NCBI GenBank assembly: GCA_010031285.1
Contig: RHAY01000001.1
Span: 1 to 34,473, forward strand
Reading direction: 5' to 3'
Source: Methylophilaceae bacterium
Lineage (GTDB): Bacteria > Pseudomonadota > Gammaproteobacteria > Burkholderiales > Methylophilaceae
DNA length: 34,473 bases
The notes below the pieces were generated by a model. That model saw nothing but the letters and a program-made list of their open reading frames with translations. It was not told the DNA's origin and did not search any database. The position numbers and the translations under genes were made by a program. This document shows positions 1 to 7,503 of this stretch, in pieces; position 1 is the first letter of the stretch; the number at the start of each line of letters is the position of its first letter.

Positions 1-106
1 CATTGCAGTTACTTATGGGGCTCAGCCAAAAGATGTGTTGATAAGTTTTGAGCCTTTGGCATGTTTTGATTCATTTAAAGAAGTTGTAGATTTTTTGTTA
101 CCATGA
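1..106 (+). CDS. HAD-family phosphatase, C-terminal end (partial)
   Basis: An open frame enters from the left edge (first full codon at base 2) and stops with TGA at 104-106. The visible 34 residues include AVTYGAQPKDVL and PLACFDSF, which resemble the extreme C-terminus of phosphoglycolate phosphatase-like HAD hydrolases. The catalytic motifs lie outside the window, so the substrate cannot be judged. The stop overlaps the next start in an ATGA junction, so it is co-transcribed with the Rieske gene. From known gene orders, a HAD hydrolase followed by a Rieske protein and an S49 peptidase is a common proteobacterial arrangement, which supports the call. Confidence 0.6.
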   Translation, partial: IAVTYGAQPKDVLISFEPLACFDSFKEVVDFLLP

Positions 107-450
107 GCACAAACACAAAAATTGAAATAGATAAAAAGGCCCTTCAAGGTGAGGGCTCAACGATCAAATTTGGATATCAAAAAGAAGCCACGATCAAATC
201 TGGCTTTGTAGTTTTTTTTGAGGGTAAGTACCACGCGTATATTAATCAATGTAAGCACTTGCCGATTGAACTTGATTACAAACCCAATGAATTTATGGAT
301 GATCAAAAGCAATGGATTATATGCTCTACACATGGTGCCATTTACCATCCAGCTTCTGGTGAATGTATTTCAGGGCCTTGTCGTGGTGAAATATTAGAAA
401 AATTAAATGTATTAGAATCAAACGATGTATTATGGGTTGAAATTTATTAA
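103..450 (+). CDS. Rieske [2Fe-2S] ferredoxin-like protein
   Basis: This is a small 115-residue protein with one Rieske iron-sulfur domain and no transmembrane segment or signal peptide. The cluster ligands are visible as C50-x-H52 and C74-x-x-H77, within QCKHLP and CSTHGAIYHP. A two-Cys/two-His set is the Rieske hallmark, and the short GECISGPCRG segment after it is normal for the fold. It probably serves as a cytoplasmic electron carrier, but its partner is unknown. The ATG start overlaps the upstream stop (ATGA), and 21 bases separate it from the peptidase gene, so the three genes look like an operon. It could instead be the ferredoxin part of an unidentified oxygenase, but no oxygenase lies nearby. 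Confidence 0.85.
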   Translation: MSTNTKIEIDKKALQGEGSTIKFGYQKEATIKSGFVVFFEGKYHAYINQCKHLPIELDYKPNEFMDDQKQWIICSTHGAIYHPASGECISGPCRGEILEKLNVLESNDVLWVEIY

Positions 451-471
451 AGCATTCACGGAGCAAAAAAA

Positions 472-1446
472 ATGGCAGTAAGAAAAAAAATAGAAAAGAA
501 ATCCACTGAACATTGGGAAAGGGAAGCTCTAGAAAAAATTGCACTTTCGGCTTTAGGCGAGCAAAAAATTGCAAGGCGCTGGGGTATATTTTTCAAATCA
601 ATTACTTTTTTCTATCTCTTTGCGCTGTTATTTTTAGCATTTGGTGCAATGCATACTAAAGGTGGGTCGGGCAACCATACTGCGTTGATTGAAATTAATG
701 GCGTCATTGGCGAAAAAGATGAAGTTAATGCTAAAGACTTTTTTGAAAGTATACAAAGAGCTTATGACAGTCATGGAACAAGAGGTATTGTTTTAAAAAT
801 TAACAGTCCTGGCGGAAGTCCTGTTCAAGCTGGCATGATTAATGATGAAATTAAACGGCAAAAAAAATTACATCCACATATTCCGGTATATGCGGTTGTA
901 GAAGATATCTGTGCTTCGGGTGGCTATTATATTGCTGTCGCTGCCGATGAAATTTTTGTGGATAAAGCTAGTATCGTTGGTTCAATCGGCGTCTTAATGG
1001 ATGGATTCGGTTTTACAGATACAATGAAAAAAGTTGGTGTAGAAAGACGGCTTATGACAGCAGGATCAAATAAAGCCATGCTTGACCCTTTTTCACCGAT
1101 CAATGCTAAACAACAAGCCTTTGTTCAAGAGATGTTAAATGAAGTTCATCAACAATTTATTGCCGTCGTTAAAGAGGGTCGCGGAAATCGCCTCAAGGAA
1201 TCACCAGAAATGTTTAGTGGACTTTTTTGGAATGGTGAAGCGGCTGTTAAACTAGGTTTGGCTGATGGTTTTGGTAATTACGATTATGTTGCTCGCGAAA
1301 TTATTAAGGCTGAAGAGGTGATTGACTTTACGACTTACGAAAGCTTTGCTGATCGCTTTGCTCGTAAATTTGGAGCTAGTTTAGGATCTTCTTTGAACGA
1401 ATCTTTAAAGACTGCTATATTAAATCAAAAATTAATTATTAAGTAA
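472..1446 (+). CDS. sppA: S49-family signal peptide peptidase (SppA-like)
   Basis: This 324-residue membrane serine protease of the short SppA type degrades cleaved signal peptides. A single membrane anchor lies at about residues 41-62. Three conserved features follow: INSPGGSP near residue 110, the nucleophile Ser149 in CASGGYY, and a probable general-base Lys201 in AGSNKAM. The 52-residue Ser-to-Lys spacing fits the one-domain SppA class, in contrast to the duplicated 67-kDa enterobacterial form. The ATG start has a GGAG ribosome site 8 bases upstream (460-463). It is last in the HAD-Rieske-sppA operon and converges on pgi, with a palindrome over the stop codons. The fold and catalysis are secure; the precise physiological substrate is inferred from the family. 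Confidence 0.9.
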   Translation: MAVRKKIEKKSTEHWEREALEKIALSALGEQKIARRWGIFFKSITFFYLFALLFLAFGAMHTKGGSGNHTALIEINGVIGEKDEVNAKDFFESIQRAYDSHGTRGIVLKINSPGGSPVQAGMINDEIKRQKKLHPHIPVYAVVEDICASGGYYIAVAADEIFVDKASIVGSIGVLMDGFGFTDTMKKVGVERRLMTAGSNKAMLDPFSPINAKQQAFVQEMLNEVHQQFIAVVKEGRGNRLKESPEMFSGLFWNGEAAVKLGLADGFGNYDYVAREIIKAEEVIDFTTYESFADRFARKFGASLGSSLNESLKTAILNQKLIIK

Positions 1447-1471
1447 TATCAATAAGTTATTGATATTTTTT
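1445..1471. terminator. Palindrome between convergent sppA and pgi, likely bidirectional terminator
   Basis: An 11-base perfect inverted repeat (AATATCAATAA, one base, then its complement, 1445-1467) covers the stop codons of both convergent genes. A T-run follows on the plus strand (1466-1471). A realistic hairpin would be a 9-bp stem with a 5-base loop. The stem is AT-rich and so weaker than a textbook intrinsic terminator, but its position exactly between converging genes supports a shared terminator. Confidence 0.5.
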
Positions 1472-3028
1472 AATGTAATTAATTAATCCATTTGTAGAGC
1501 TGTCAAAGTTATCTGTAGGTGTTTTTTCAGATAATTTAGGTAAAACTTGCTTTGCAATTTGTTTGCCGTATTCTACGCCCCATTGATCAAATGAATTGAT
1601 ATTCCAAATAATTCCTTGGGTAAAAATTTTATGTTCGTACATTGCAATAATTTGACCTAAAGTTTTTGGTGTTAACTTTTTGAAAAGTATGGAGGAAGTC
1701 GGTCGATTACCTTCAAATGTTTTTTGCGGAATAAAGCTTTCAATGTCTTCGCCTTCATAACCCTGTTTTTCAATCTCAGCGCGGGCTTCATGGTATGTTT
1801 TGCCTAGCATCAGCGATTGAGTTTGCGCGATAAAGTTTGAAAGTAAGATTTTATGATGTTCATTACCATCTTTACCTAATGTGTATTGAGATTCAATCGG
1901 CATGATAAAGTCAGCAGGCACAATTTCAGTGCCTTGATGAAGAAGTTGATAGAAGGCATGCTGACCATTTGTGCCAACTTCACCCCAAATAACAGGGCCT
2001 GTATGGTAATTAATGTGTTCGCCATCGCGATTGATAAATTTACCATTGCTTTCCATATCTGCTTGCTGGAGATAGGGTGCTAATTTAGATAAACCTTGGT
2101 CATATGCCAAGATTGCATGGGTTGAAAAATTAAAGAAATTAATATACCAGACGCCTAATAACCCCATCATCATCGGTATGTTTTGTTCTATAGGCGCTGT
2201 CTTGAAATGCTCATCCATTTCAAAACCACCTTTAAGTAAATCTTCGAAACCATCCATACCAATATAAAGGGCAATAGAAAGTCCTATTGCTGACCACAGA
2301 GAGTAGCGTCCACCTACCCAATCCCAAAACTCAAACATATTTTCCGTGTCAATGCCGAATTCCGACACTGCATGTTGATTTGTTGATAGAGCAACAAAGT
2401 GTTTTTTAATATGTTGATTGTCTTTTGCTGCTTGAAGGAACCAATCTCTTGCTGAAAAAGCATTGGTCATTGTTTCTTGTGTGGTGAATGTTTTAGAAGC
2501 GATTATAAACAGTGTTGTTTCTGGATTACATTTTTCCAAAACTTGAGAGAGATCAGCACCATCCACATTGGATACGAAATAAGGTGTTATTGTTTTTGAA
2601 CCGTAAGCTTTTAAAGCTTGGCAAACCATGGCAGGACCTAAATCAGAACCACCTATGCCGATGTTAATGACGCTTGTAATTGTTTTACCAGAAAAACCTC
2701 TCCATAGGCCTGATCTTACTTCCTCACTAAAACGACGCATTTTTTTGAGAACATTTTTAACTTTTGGCATAACGTCCTCACCATCAGAAATGATAGGTGA
2801 TGTGTTTTGGTTGCGAAGTGCAGTGTGGAGAACTGCGCGATGTTCAGTGGAGTTTATTTTTTCACCTCTAAACATGCGATTTCTCCAACCTTCTACATCA
2901 GCTTCTTTTGCAAGCTTTATCAAAAGGCTAATTGTTTCTCTGGAGATACGATGTTTTGAGTAGTCTAAAAGTAAGTCATTAAATTGAATGTGAAATTGAT
3001 TAAAACGATTGGGGTCTGATTTAAACAT
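1457..3028 (-). CDS. pgi: Glucose-6-phosphate isomerase
   Basis: This cytoplasmic enzyme interconverts glucose 6-phosphate and fructose 6-phosphate. The 523-residue product shows family motifs: GEKINSTEHRAVLH near the N-terminus, GIGGSDLGP, the signature WVGGRYSLWSAIGL, GTNGQHAFYQLLHQGT, and GVEYGKQIA near the C-terminus, which carries the expected catalytic Lys. The start is uncertain. The first ATG (3028) lacks a usable ribosome site, and the open frame continues upstream to a stop at 3077-3079. That extension encodes SISLRE directly before MFKSDPNRF, which matches the conserved Pgi N-terminus, but it contains no ATG, GTG or TTG. A rare ATT start at 3074-3076, overlapping the end of queG, is possible. 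It lies just downstream of queG on the same strand. Confidence 0.92.
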   Translation of the reverse strand: MFKSDPNRFNQFHIQFNDLLLDYSKHRISRETISLLIKLAKEADVEGWRNRMFRGEKINSTEHRAVLHTALRNQNTSPIISDGEDVMPKVKNVLKKMRRFSEEVRSGLWRGFSGKTITSVINIGIGGSDLGPAMVCQALKAYGSKTITPYFVSNVDGADLSQVLEKCNPETTLFIIASKTFTTQETMTNAFSARDWFLQAAKDNQHIKKHFVALSTNQHAVSEFGIDTENMFEFWDWVGGRYSLWSAIGLSIALYIGMDGFEDLLKGGFEMDEHFKTAPIEQNIPMMMGLLGVWYINFFNFSTHAILAYDQGLSKLAPYLQQADMESNGKFINRDGEHINYHTGPVIWGEVGTNGQHAFYQLLHQGTEIVPADFIMPIESQYTLGKDGNEHHKILLSNFIAQTQSLMLGKTYHEARAEIEKQGYEGEDIESFIPQKTFEGNRPTSSILFKKLTPKTLGQIIAMYEHKIFTQGIIWNINSFDQWGVEYGKQIAKQVLPKLSEKTPTDNFDSSTNGLINYIKKYQ

Positions 3029-3059
3029 CTCACGAAGTGAGATGGATTCGATATCTTTT

Positions 3060-4058
3060 TTATGTTGATTTAGAATTTACAATAATTTCTGATGTTTTAG
3101 CGTTACCGAGTCCAATTGAAATATTTCGCAACCATTGATCGTAACCGATACGAAGAATCGCACTACCTTCCATGCGTTTTAGGAACTCTGCTTCAGTCCA
3201 TAAAAAACATTCTACGAGCTCGATATCATCTAAGCCATGTCTTACTTTAAAGTCATCTTCCTTAGAGATTTGCCCAAACTTATTCCAGGGGCAATACAGC
3301 TGACAATCATCGCAGCCATACACACGATTGCCAATTTGCTTACGATATGCCAGGGGTATTGAGGATTTATGCTCAATAGTGAGATAAGAAATACATTTTC
3401 TTGCATCGAGTTTATAGGGTCCTATAATAGCTTTTGTTGGACATACTTCTAAACAGCTTGTACAAGTGCCACAATGATTTTCAACTTTTTTATCAATAGG
3501 CAAAGGCAAATTAATATAAATTTCACCTAGGAAAAACCAGGAGCCATGTTCCTTATTAATAAGCAAGGTATGCTTTCCTCTCCAGCCAAGCCCAGATTTT
3601 TCGGCAAGTTCTACTTCCATTACGGGAGCACTATCTGTAAATAATCTAAATTCAAATGCGTGATCTAAAGTTTTATTAGCTTCTTTTTGAATTTTTTCTG
3701 AAAGTCTTTTTAATTTAGAGCGCATGACTTTATGATAATCTCGGCCTAACGCGTACCGCGAAATAAAAGCTTTCTGATCATTTTGCAAAATAGCTTCTGA
3801 ATTCTGAGAATGCGGAAAATAGTTAAGTCTAGCTGTGATAACTCGGATGGTATGCGGCACAAGTTCATCTGGCTTATATCGCAGAGAACCATGTTTTACC
3901 ATATAATGCATTTCACCATGGAATCCTTGCTTAATCCACTCCAGATAATGATCTTTCGTATGATTGAGATTTATATCAGCAATACCAATTTGATCAAATC
4001 CAAGTTCTCGACCCCAGTCTTTGATTTGCAATGCTAATTGATCCCAAATTTCCGCCAT
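3060..4058 (-). CDS. queG: Epoxyqueuosine reductase
   Basis: This enzyme catalyses the last step of queuosine synthesis in tRNA, reducing epoxyqueuosine to queuosine with cobalamin and two [4Fe-4S] clusters. Both cluster motifs are visible: CGTCTSCLEVCP and, further on, CDDCQLYCP, arranged as in bacterial ferredoxin domains. The segment GWRGKHTLLINKEHGSW and the ending LRNISIGLGNA are also typical of QueG. At 332 residues it is shorter than many homologues; the C-terminal helical repeat extension of longer forms appears to be missing. The ATG at 4058 is divergent from the damaged tsaE gene, with only about 33 bases between them. queF, another queuosine gene, lies about 10 kb away. Confidence 0.93.
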   Translation of the reverse strand: MAEIWDQLALQIKDWGRELGFDQIGIADINLNHTKDHYLEWIKQGFHGEMHYMVKHGSLRYKPDELVPHTIRVITARLNYFPHSQNSEAILQNDQKAFISRYALGRDYHKVMRSKLKRLSEKIQKEANKTLDHAFEFRLFTDSAPVMEVELAEKSGLGWRGKHTLLINKEHGSWFFLGEIYINLPLPIDKKVENHCGTCTSCLEVCPTKAIIGPYKLDARKCISYLTIEHKSSIPLAYRKQIGNRVYGCDDCQLYCPWNKFGQISKEDDFKVRHGLDDIELVECFLWTEAEFLKRMEGSAILRIGYDQWLRNISIGLGNAKTSEIIVNSKST

Positions 4059-4091
4059 GTTTAAATTATTTCTATTATTTAAAAAATATCT

Positions 4092-4482
4092 ATGATGTTT
4101 GATACTAATTATGACTTAAAAGATGAAGGTGAAACACTTCGTTTGGCAGAAAACATGGCAGGCTATTTATGCCCTGGTATGAATTTATATCTAAAGGGCG
4201 AATTAGGCGCTGGTAAAACTAGAGCCTTATAGTTTTGATAAATTTACCATTTATCACTTTGATCTTTATCGCTTTAAAGATGAAATTGAATGGGATGATG
4301 CCGGATTTAGAGAGTACTTTAATAATTCATCTATTTGCTTAGTTGAATGGCCTGAAAAAGCAGGGCATATTCTTCCTGATCCTGACATTTTAATTGAGCT
4401 TTCTCATGCATCTCATGGTCGACATCTTCATTTAGTTGGATACACATCAATAGGAGTTGAATGTTTAAAAACTATCATCTAA
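4092..4482 (+). pseudogene. tsaE: tsaE, broken by an internal deletion of about 24 codons with frame change
   Basis: TsaE is the P-loop ATPase of the tRNA t6A37-forming TsaBDE complex. The first frame (ATG at 4092 or 4095) encodes a normal N-terminus up to the Walker A motif GELGAGKT, then stops at TAG 4230-4232. From about 4222 another frame continues EPYSFDKF, YHFDLYRF, then ICLVEWPEKAG and LPDPDI, all characteristic of the second half of TsaE, and ends at TAA 4480-4482. Compared with the usual family sequence, the segment between GKT and EPY is missing; it normally contains the conserved SPTYT region. Both flanks look unmutated, so the lesion is recent or is an assembly error. The end overlaps the start of amiC by 22 bases. 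Confidence 0.85.
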
Positions 4483-5700
4483 AAGTTTTTTTTGTTCTAA
4501 TTTGGGTACTTTTTCCTCATCACATTGTTGCAAAAAATTTGATTGAATCTGCCAGAGTTTGGCCTGCGAGAGAATATACGCGGATAACTCTTGAATCCCT
4601 TAAGCCTATTAGCAATGATCAAATGATTTTAAAAAATCCAGATCGCTTAGTAATTGATCTTCATGACATTGAAGTTAACGATGATTTAAAAAATTTAAGT
4701 ACAAAAATATTATCAAGCGATCCTAATATTAAGCAAATTCGTGTTGCTAAATTTAATAGCCAAGTATCAAGAGTTGTCATTGAGCTTAGAGCTGAATCTA
4801 AAATCAATATCTTTTCTCTAAAGCCTGCAGGAACTTATAAGCACCGATTAGTGATTGATGTATATCCCAGAATTGATGAATTGATGGCATTTGTTCAAGA
4901 TAAGGAAAGAAAAGATCTAACACCGTCTAAAAAAGATAATGTTTCGTCATCTCAGAAACTAATAAAGAAAAAGTAGTTCAGGAATTGTCAACATTACAAC
5001 CCAATAAAGGCCAAAGTAAGAAAATCGTGATTGCCATTGATGCAGGTCATGGCGGTGAAGATTCCGGAGCAAGAGGGGCATCTGGTAGTTTAGAAAAAAA
5101 TATTACTTTATCAATTGCTAAAAAACTTAAAAAAGAAATTGATAATGACGAACAACTTAGAGCGGTGCTAACACGGGATGATGACTATTTCGTGCCGCTG
5201 CATGGTCGTGTAGTAAAAGCAAGAAAATTAAAGGCGGATATTTTTGTTTCTATTCATGCTGATGCTTTTACCAATCCCGATGCTAAAGGTTCTTCTGTAT
5301 TTGCATTGTCTGAAAGCGGAGCGACTTCTGCTTCAGCCAGATATTTAGCTAATAAAGAAAATGAATAAGTTTGGATGATAAAGATCCAATGTTAGCAAAA
5401 ACTTTGCTTGATTTATCTCAATCAGCAACTATTAATGACAGTGTAAAACTTGGAAATTTTGTTTTGGATCAGCTAGGCGATATCAATGATCTACATAAAT
5501 CAAATGTCGAACAAGCTGGCTTTGCAGTTCTTAAATCTCCTGATATTCCATCTATTCTTGTTGAGACAGCTTTTATTAGCAACCCAAAAGAAGAGCAGAT
5601 TTTAAATAATGAAGAGCACCAAGAAATTTTAGCTAAAAATATTTTGATTGGTATAAAAAAATATTTATCTTCAAATCCCAATATTGCTAAGAATTTTTAA
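4461..5700 (+). pseudogene. amiC: AmiC-type N-acetylmuramoyl-L-alanine amidase, disrupted in two places
   Basis: AmiC-type enzymes are exported zinc amidases that cut the peptide from peptidoglycan during daughter-cell separation. The gene appears as three fragments. Bases 4461-4976 hold a hydrophobic signal sequence and an AMIN domain. Bases to about 5368 hold the start of the Amidase_3 domain with DAGHGGEDSGA, LEKNI and SIHADAF. Bases 5371-5700 hold its remainder, with VEQAGFAVLK and ILVETAFISN. The zinc ligands (His, Glu, His) and the catalytic Glu are all present but split over the frames. The first break is a one-base slip among A-runs at about 4953-4972. The second, at about 5364-5370, removes the roughly eight residues (usually DLIGGV-like) before SLDDKDP. 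The ATG at 4461 has AGGAG 4 bases upstream. The gene is probably non-functional as written. Confidence 0.85.
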
Positions 5701-5710
5701 AAATTTAGTA

Positions 5711-6646
5711 ATGGATAAGCCAGCGATCTTCTTTTTGATTGGACCCACAGCATCTGGCAAGACAAAACTTGCTGTTGATCTTGTAAAAACTTTTGCATTT
5801 GAAATCATTAGTGTCGATTCAGCACAAATATATCAAGATATGAACATTGGTGTAGCTAAGCCATCTCAGGATATTCTAAATATTGCACCGCACCATCTCA
5901 TTAATATTATTAAACCAGATGAAACATATTCTGTAGCGCAATTTTTACAAGATACTTTGAGGCTTATCGATGAAATACTATTGAGAGAACGTATTCCACT
6001 CTTGGTAGGAGGCACAATGATGTATTTCAATGCCCTCGAAAAAGGCATTCATGAAATGCCGAAAACTAATTTTCAAATCCGAAGAGATATAGAAAAAGAA
6101 GCAGGCCAATTTGGATGGTCAAAACTCTACAAAAAACTCCAATCTGTTGATAAAGAAACAGCAAGAAAGCTAAATCCTAATGATGCTCAGCGCATCAGTC
6201 GGGCTCTAGAAGTTTTTTATTCTTCCGGAAAACCCTTATCTTATTTTCATAAAACAGAAAATAAAAATGAATTTCCTTTCACTATTTGTAAATTAGGATT
6301 AATACCCAGTAACAGAAATATTCTTCATCAGCGCATTGAATTTAGGGTGAATGAAATGATAGAAGCTGGCTTATTCAAGGAAGTAGAGCTTTTGTTTAAA
6401 AAATATCCGAAGCTTCAAAATCAAATGCCATCTATGAGATCAGTTGGCTATCGTCAAGTGCTTGATTACTTTAATGGTGATTTTCAAGAAAAAGAATGTA
6501 TCGATAGGATTGTCTTCGCAACTCGGCAGCTTGCAAAAAGACAAATGACTTGGATGAGGAGTATGGAAAATCTTAATGTATTTGATTGTCTAAATGATGA
6601 CCTAAATAAAGATGTCATAGCTTTTATAAAAAAAGTATTGTTATGA
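5711..6646 (+). CDS. miaA: tRNA dimethylallyltransferase
   Basis: MiaA transfers the dimethylallyl group to A37 of tRNAs reading codons that begin with U. The ATG at 5711 gives 311 residues and places the P-loop GPTASGKT at residues 11-18, the usual distance from the start. An in-frame upstream ATG at 5684 would overlap the amidase and add an atypical extension, so I reject it. Further motifs are VDSAQIYQ (with the catalytic Asp), LVGGTMMYF, and the C-terminal segment SVGYRQ followed by TRQLAKRQMTWMR. It is intact although it lies directly downstream of the damaged tsaE and amiC genes. Its stop overlaps the next start (ATGA), indicating coupling to the EamA transporter. Confidence 0.95.
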   Translation: MDKPAIFFLIGPTASGKTKLAVDLVKTFAFEIISVDSAQIYQDMNIGVAKPSQDILNIAPHHLINIIKPDETYSVAQFLQDTLRLIDEILLRERIPLLVGGTMMYFNALEKGIHEMPKTNFQIRRDIEKEAGQFGWSKLYKKLQSVDKETARKLNPNDAQRISRALEVFYSSGKPLSYFHKTENKNEFPFTICKLGLIPSNRNILHQRIEFRVNEMIEAGLFKEVELLFKKYPKLQNQMPSMRSVGYRQVLDYFNGDFQEKECIDRIVFATRQLAKRQMTWMRSMENLNVFDCLNDDLNKDVIAFIKKVLL

Positions 6647-7503
6647 AGATAAAATCTTATCTCCCTATATTTTCTTTGCTTTTCGGAGCCTTTGTTTGGG
6701 GAATTATTTGGTATCCCTACCGATTGATGGCTCAAGCAGGAGTCTCGGGTATTTATTCAAGCTTTTACGTATTTATACTAACACTTGCTATCGCAGTCCC
6801 TTATTTTTTTATGACCAAAAAAAAGATCTCTATATGGTCAAAAGATTTCTGGATGCTTTCTTTTATAGCTGGCTATACCAATATTAGCTATGTATTGGCT
6901 GTCATTGATGGTGAGGTTGTTAGAGTTATGCTTCTATTTTATCTATCGCCAGTTTGGACTATTTTTTTATCGCACTTTATGCTTAATGAAAATACACAAA
7001 AAAAACATTACATTGCTGCCATGATTTCTTTTTTTGGTGCATTAATTATGTTATGGCAGCAAGATTATTTAATATATTTTGATTCAAAGAGTGATTGGTT
7101 AGCATTAAGCTCAGGCATAGGTTTTGCAACCACTAATGTAATGACACGAAAATATCAGCATATGACAATCAATCAGAAAGCTTTAGCAATTTGGTTAGGT
7201 GTCATCTTAGTAGCCACAATATGCATTATGTTTGATAAAGATACTATGCCTAAATTAGACTTTTTTAATCCTTTGGACGCTATGATTGCAATAGTAATTG
7301 CCTTATGTTTATTTTTTTCAACATTGTTTGTTCAATTTGGAGTTACAAAAATTAAAGCGGTTGAAGCGTCTAGTTTTTTTCTTTTTGAAATTGTGGTTGC
7401 TTCAATTTCATCATACTTACTTGCAGGTGAAACTATTAGCATCAATGAATGGCTTGGGGGCACCATGATTATTTTGGGCGTTATTCTTACCGCACAAAAT
7501 TAA
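6643..7503 (+). CDS. EamA/DMT-family membrane transporter
   Basis: This 286-residue protein is almost wholly hydrophobic, with about ten membrane segments in two five-helix halves, the arrangement of EamA drug/metabolite transporters. The first helix, with SLLFGAFVWGIIWYP, and the closing repeat with LAGETISINEWLGGTMIILGV match the family. Substrates of this family range from amino acids to nucleobase-like compounds and cannot be deduced here. It follows miaA with a 4-base overlap. Its stop codon overlaps the stop of the convergent glycosyltransferase gene by 4 bases (7500-7503), leaving no room for a separate terminator. Confidence 0.85.
   Translation: MKIKSYLPIFSLLFGAFVWGIIWYPYRLMAQAGVSGIYSSFYVFILTLAIAVPYFFMTKKKISIWSKDFWMLSFIAGYTNISYVLAVIDGEVVRVMLLFYLSPVWTIFLSHFMLNENTQKKHYIAAMISFFGALIMLWQQDYLIYFDSKSDWLALSSGIGFATTNVMTRKYQHMTINQKALAIWLGVILVATICIMFDKDTMPKLDFFNPLDAMIAIVIALCLFFSTLFVQFGVTKIKAVEASSFFLFEIVVASISSYLLAGETISINEWLGGTMIILGVILTAQN

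Noticed and set aside
2628..2963. 111-codon plus-strand ORF opposite pgi
   Set aside because: It lies entirely within pgi in the antisense frame and has unlikely composition.
4970..5370. Programmed frameshifting in the amidase gene
   Set aside because: The second break also lacks about eight expected residues, and no slippery site with a downstream structure is evident; deletion fits better.
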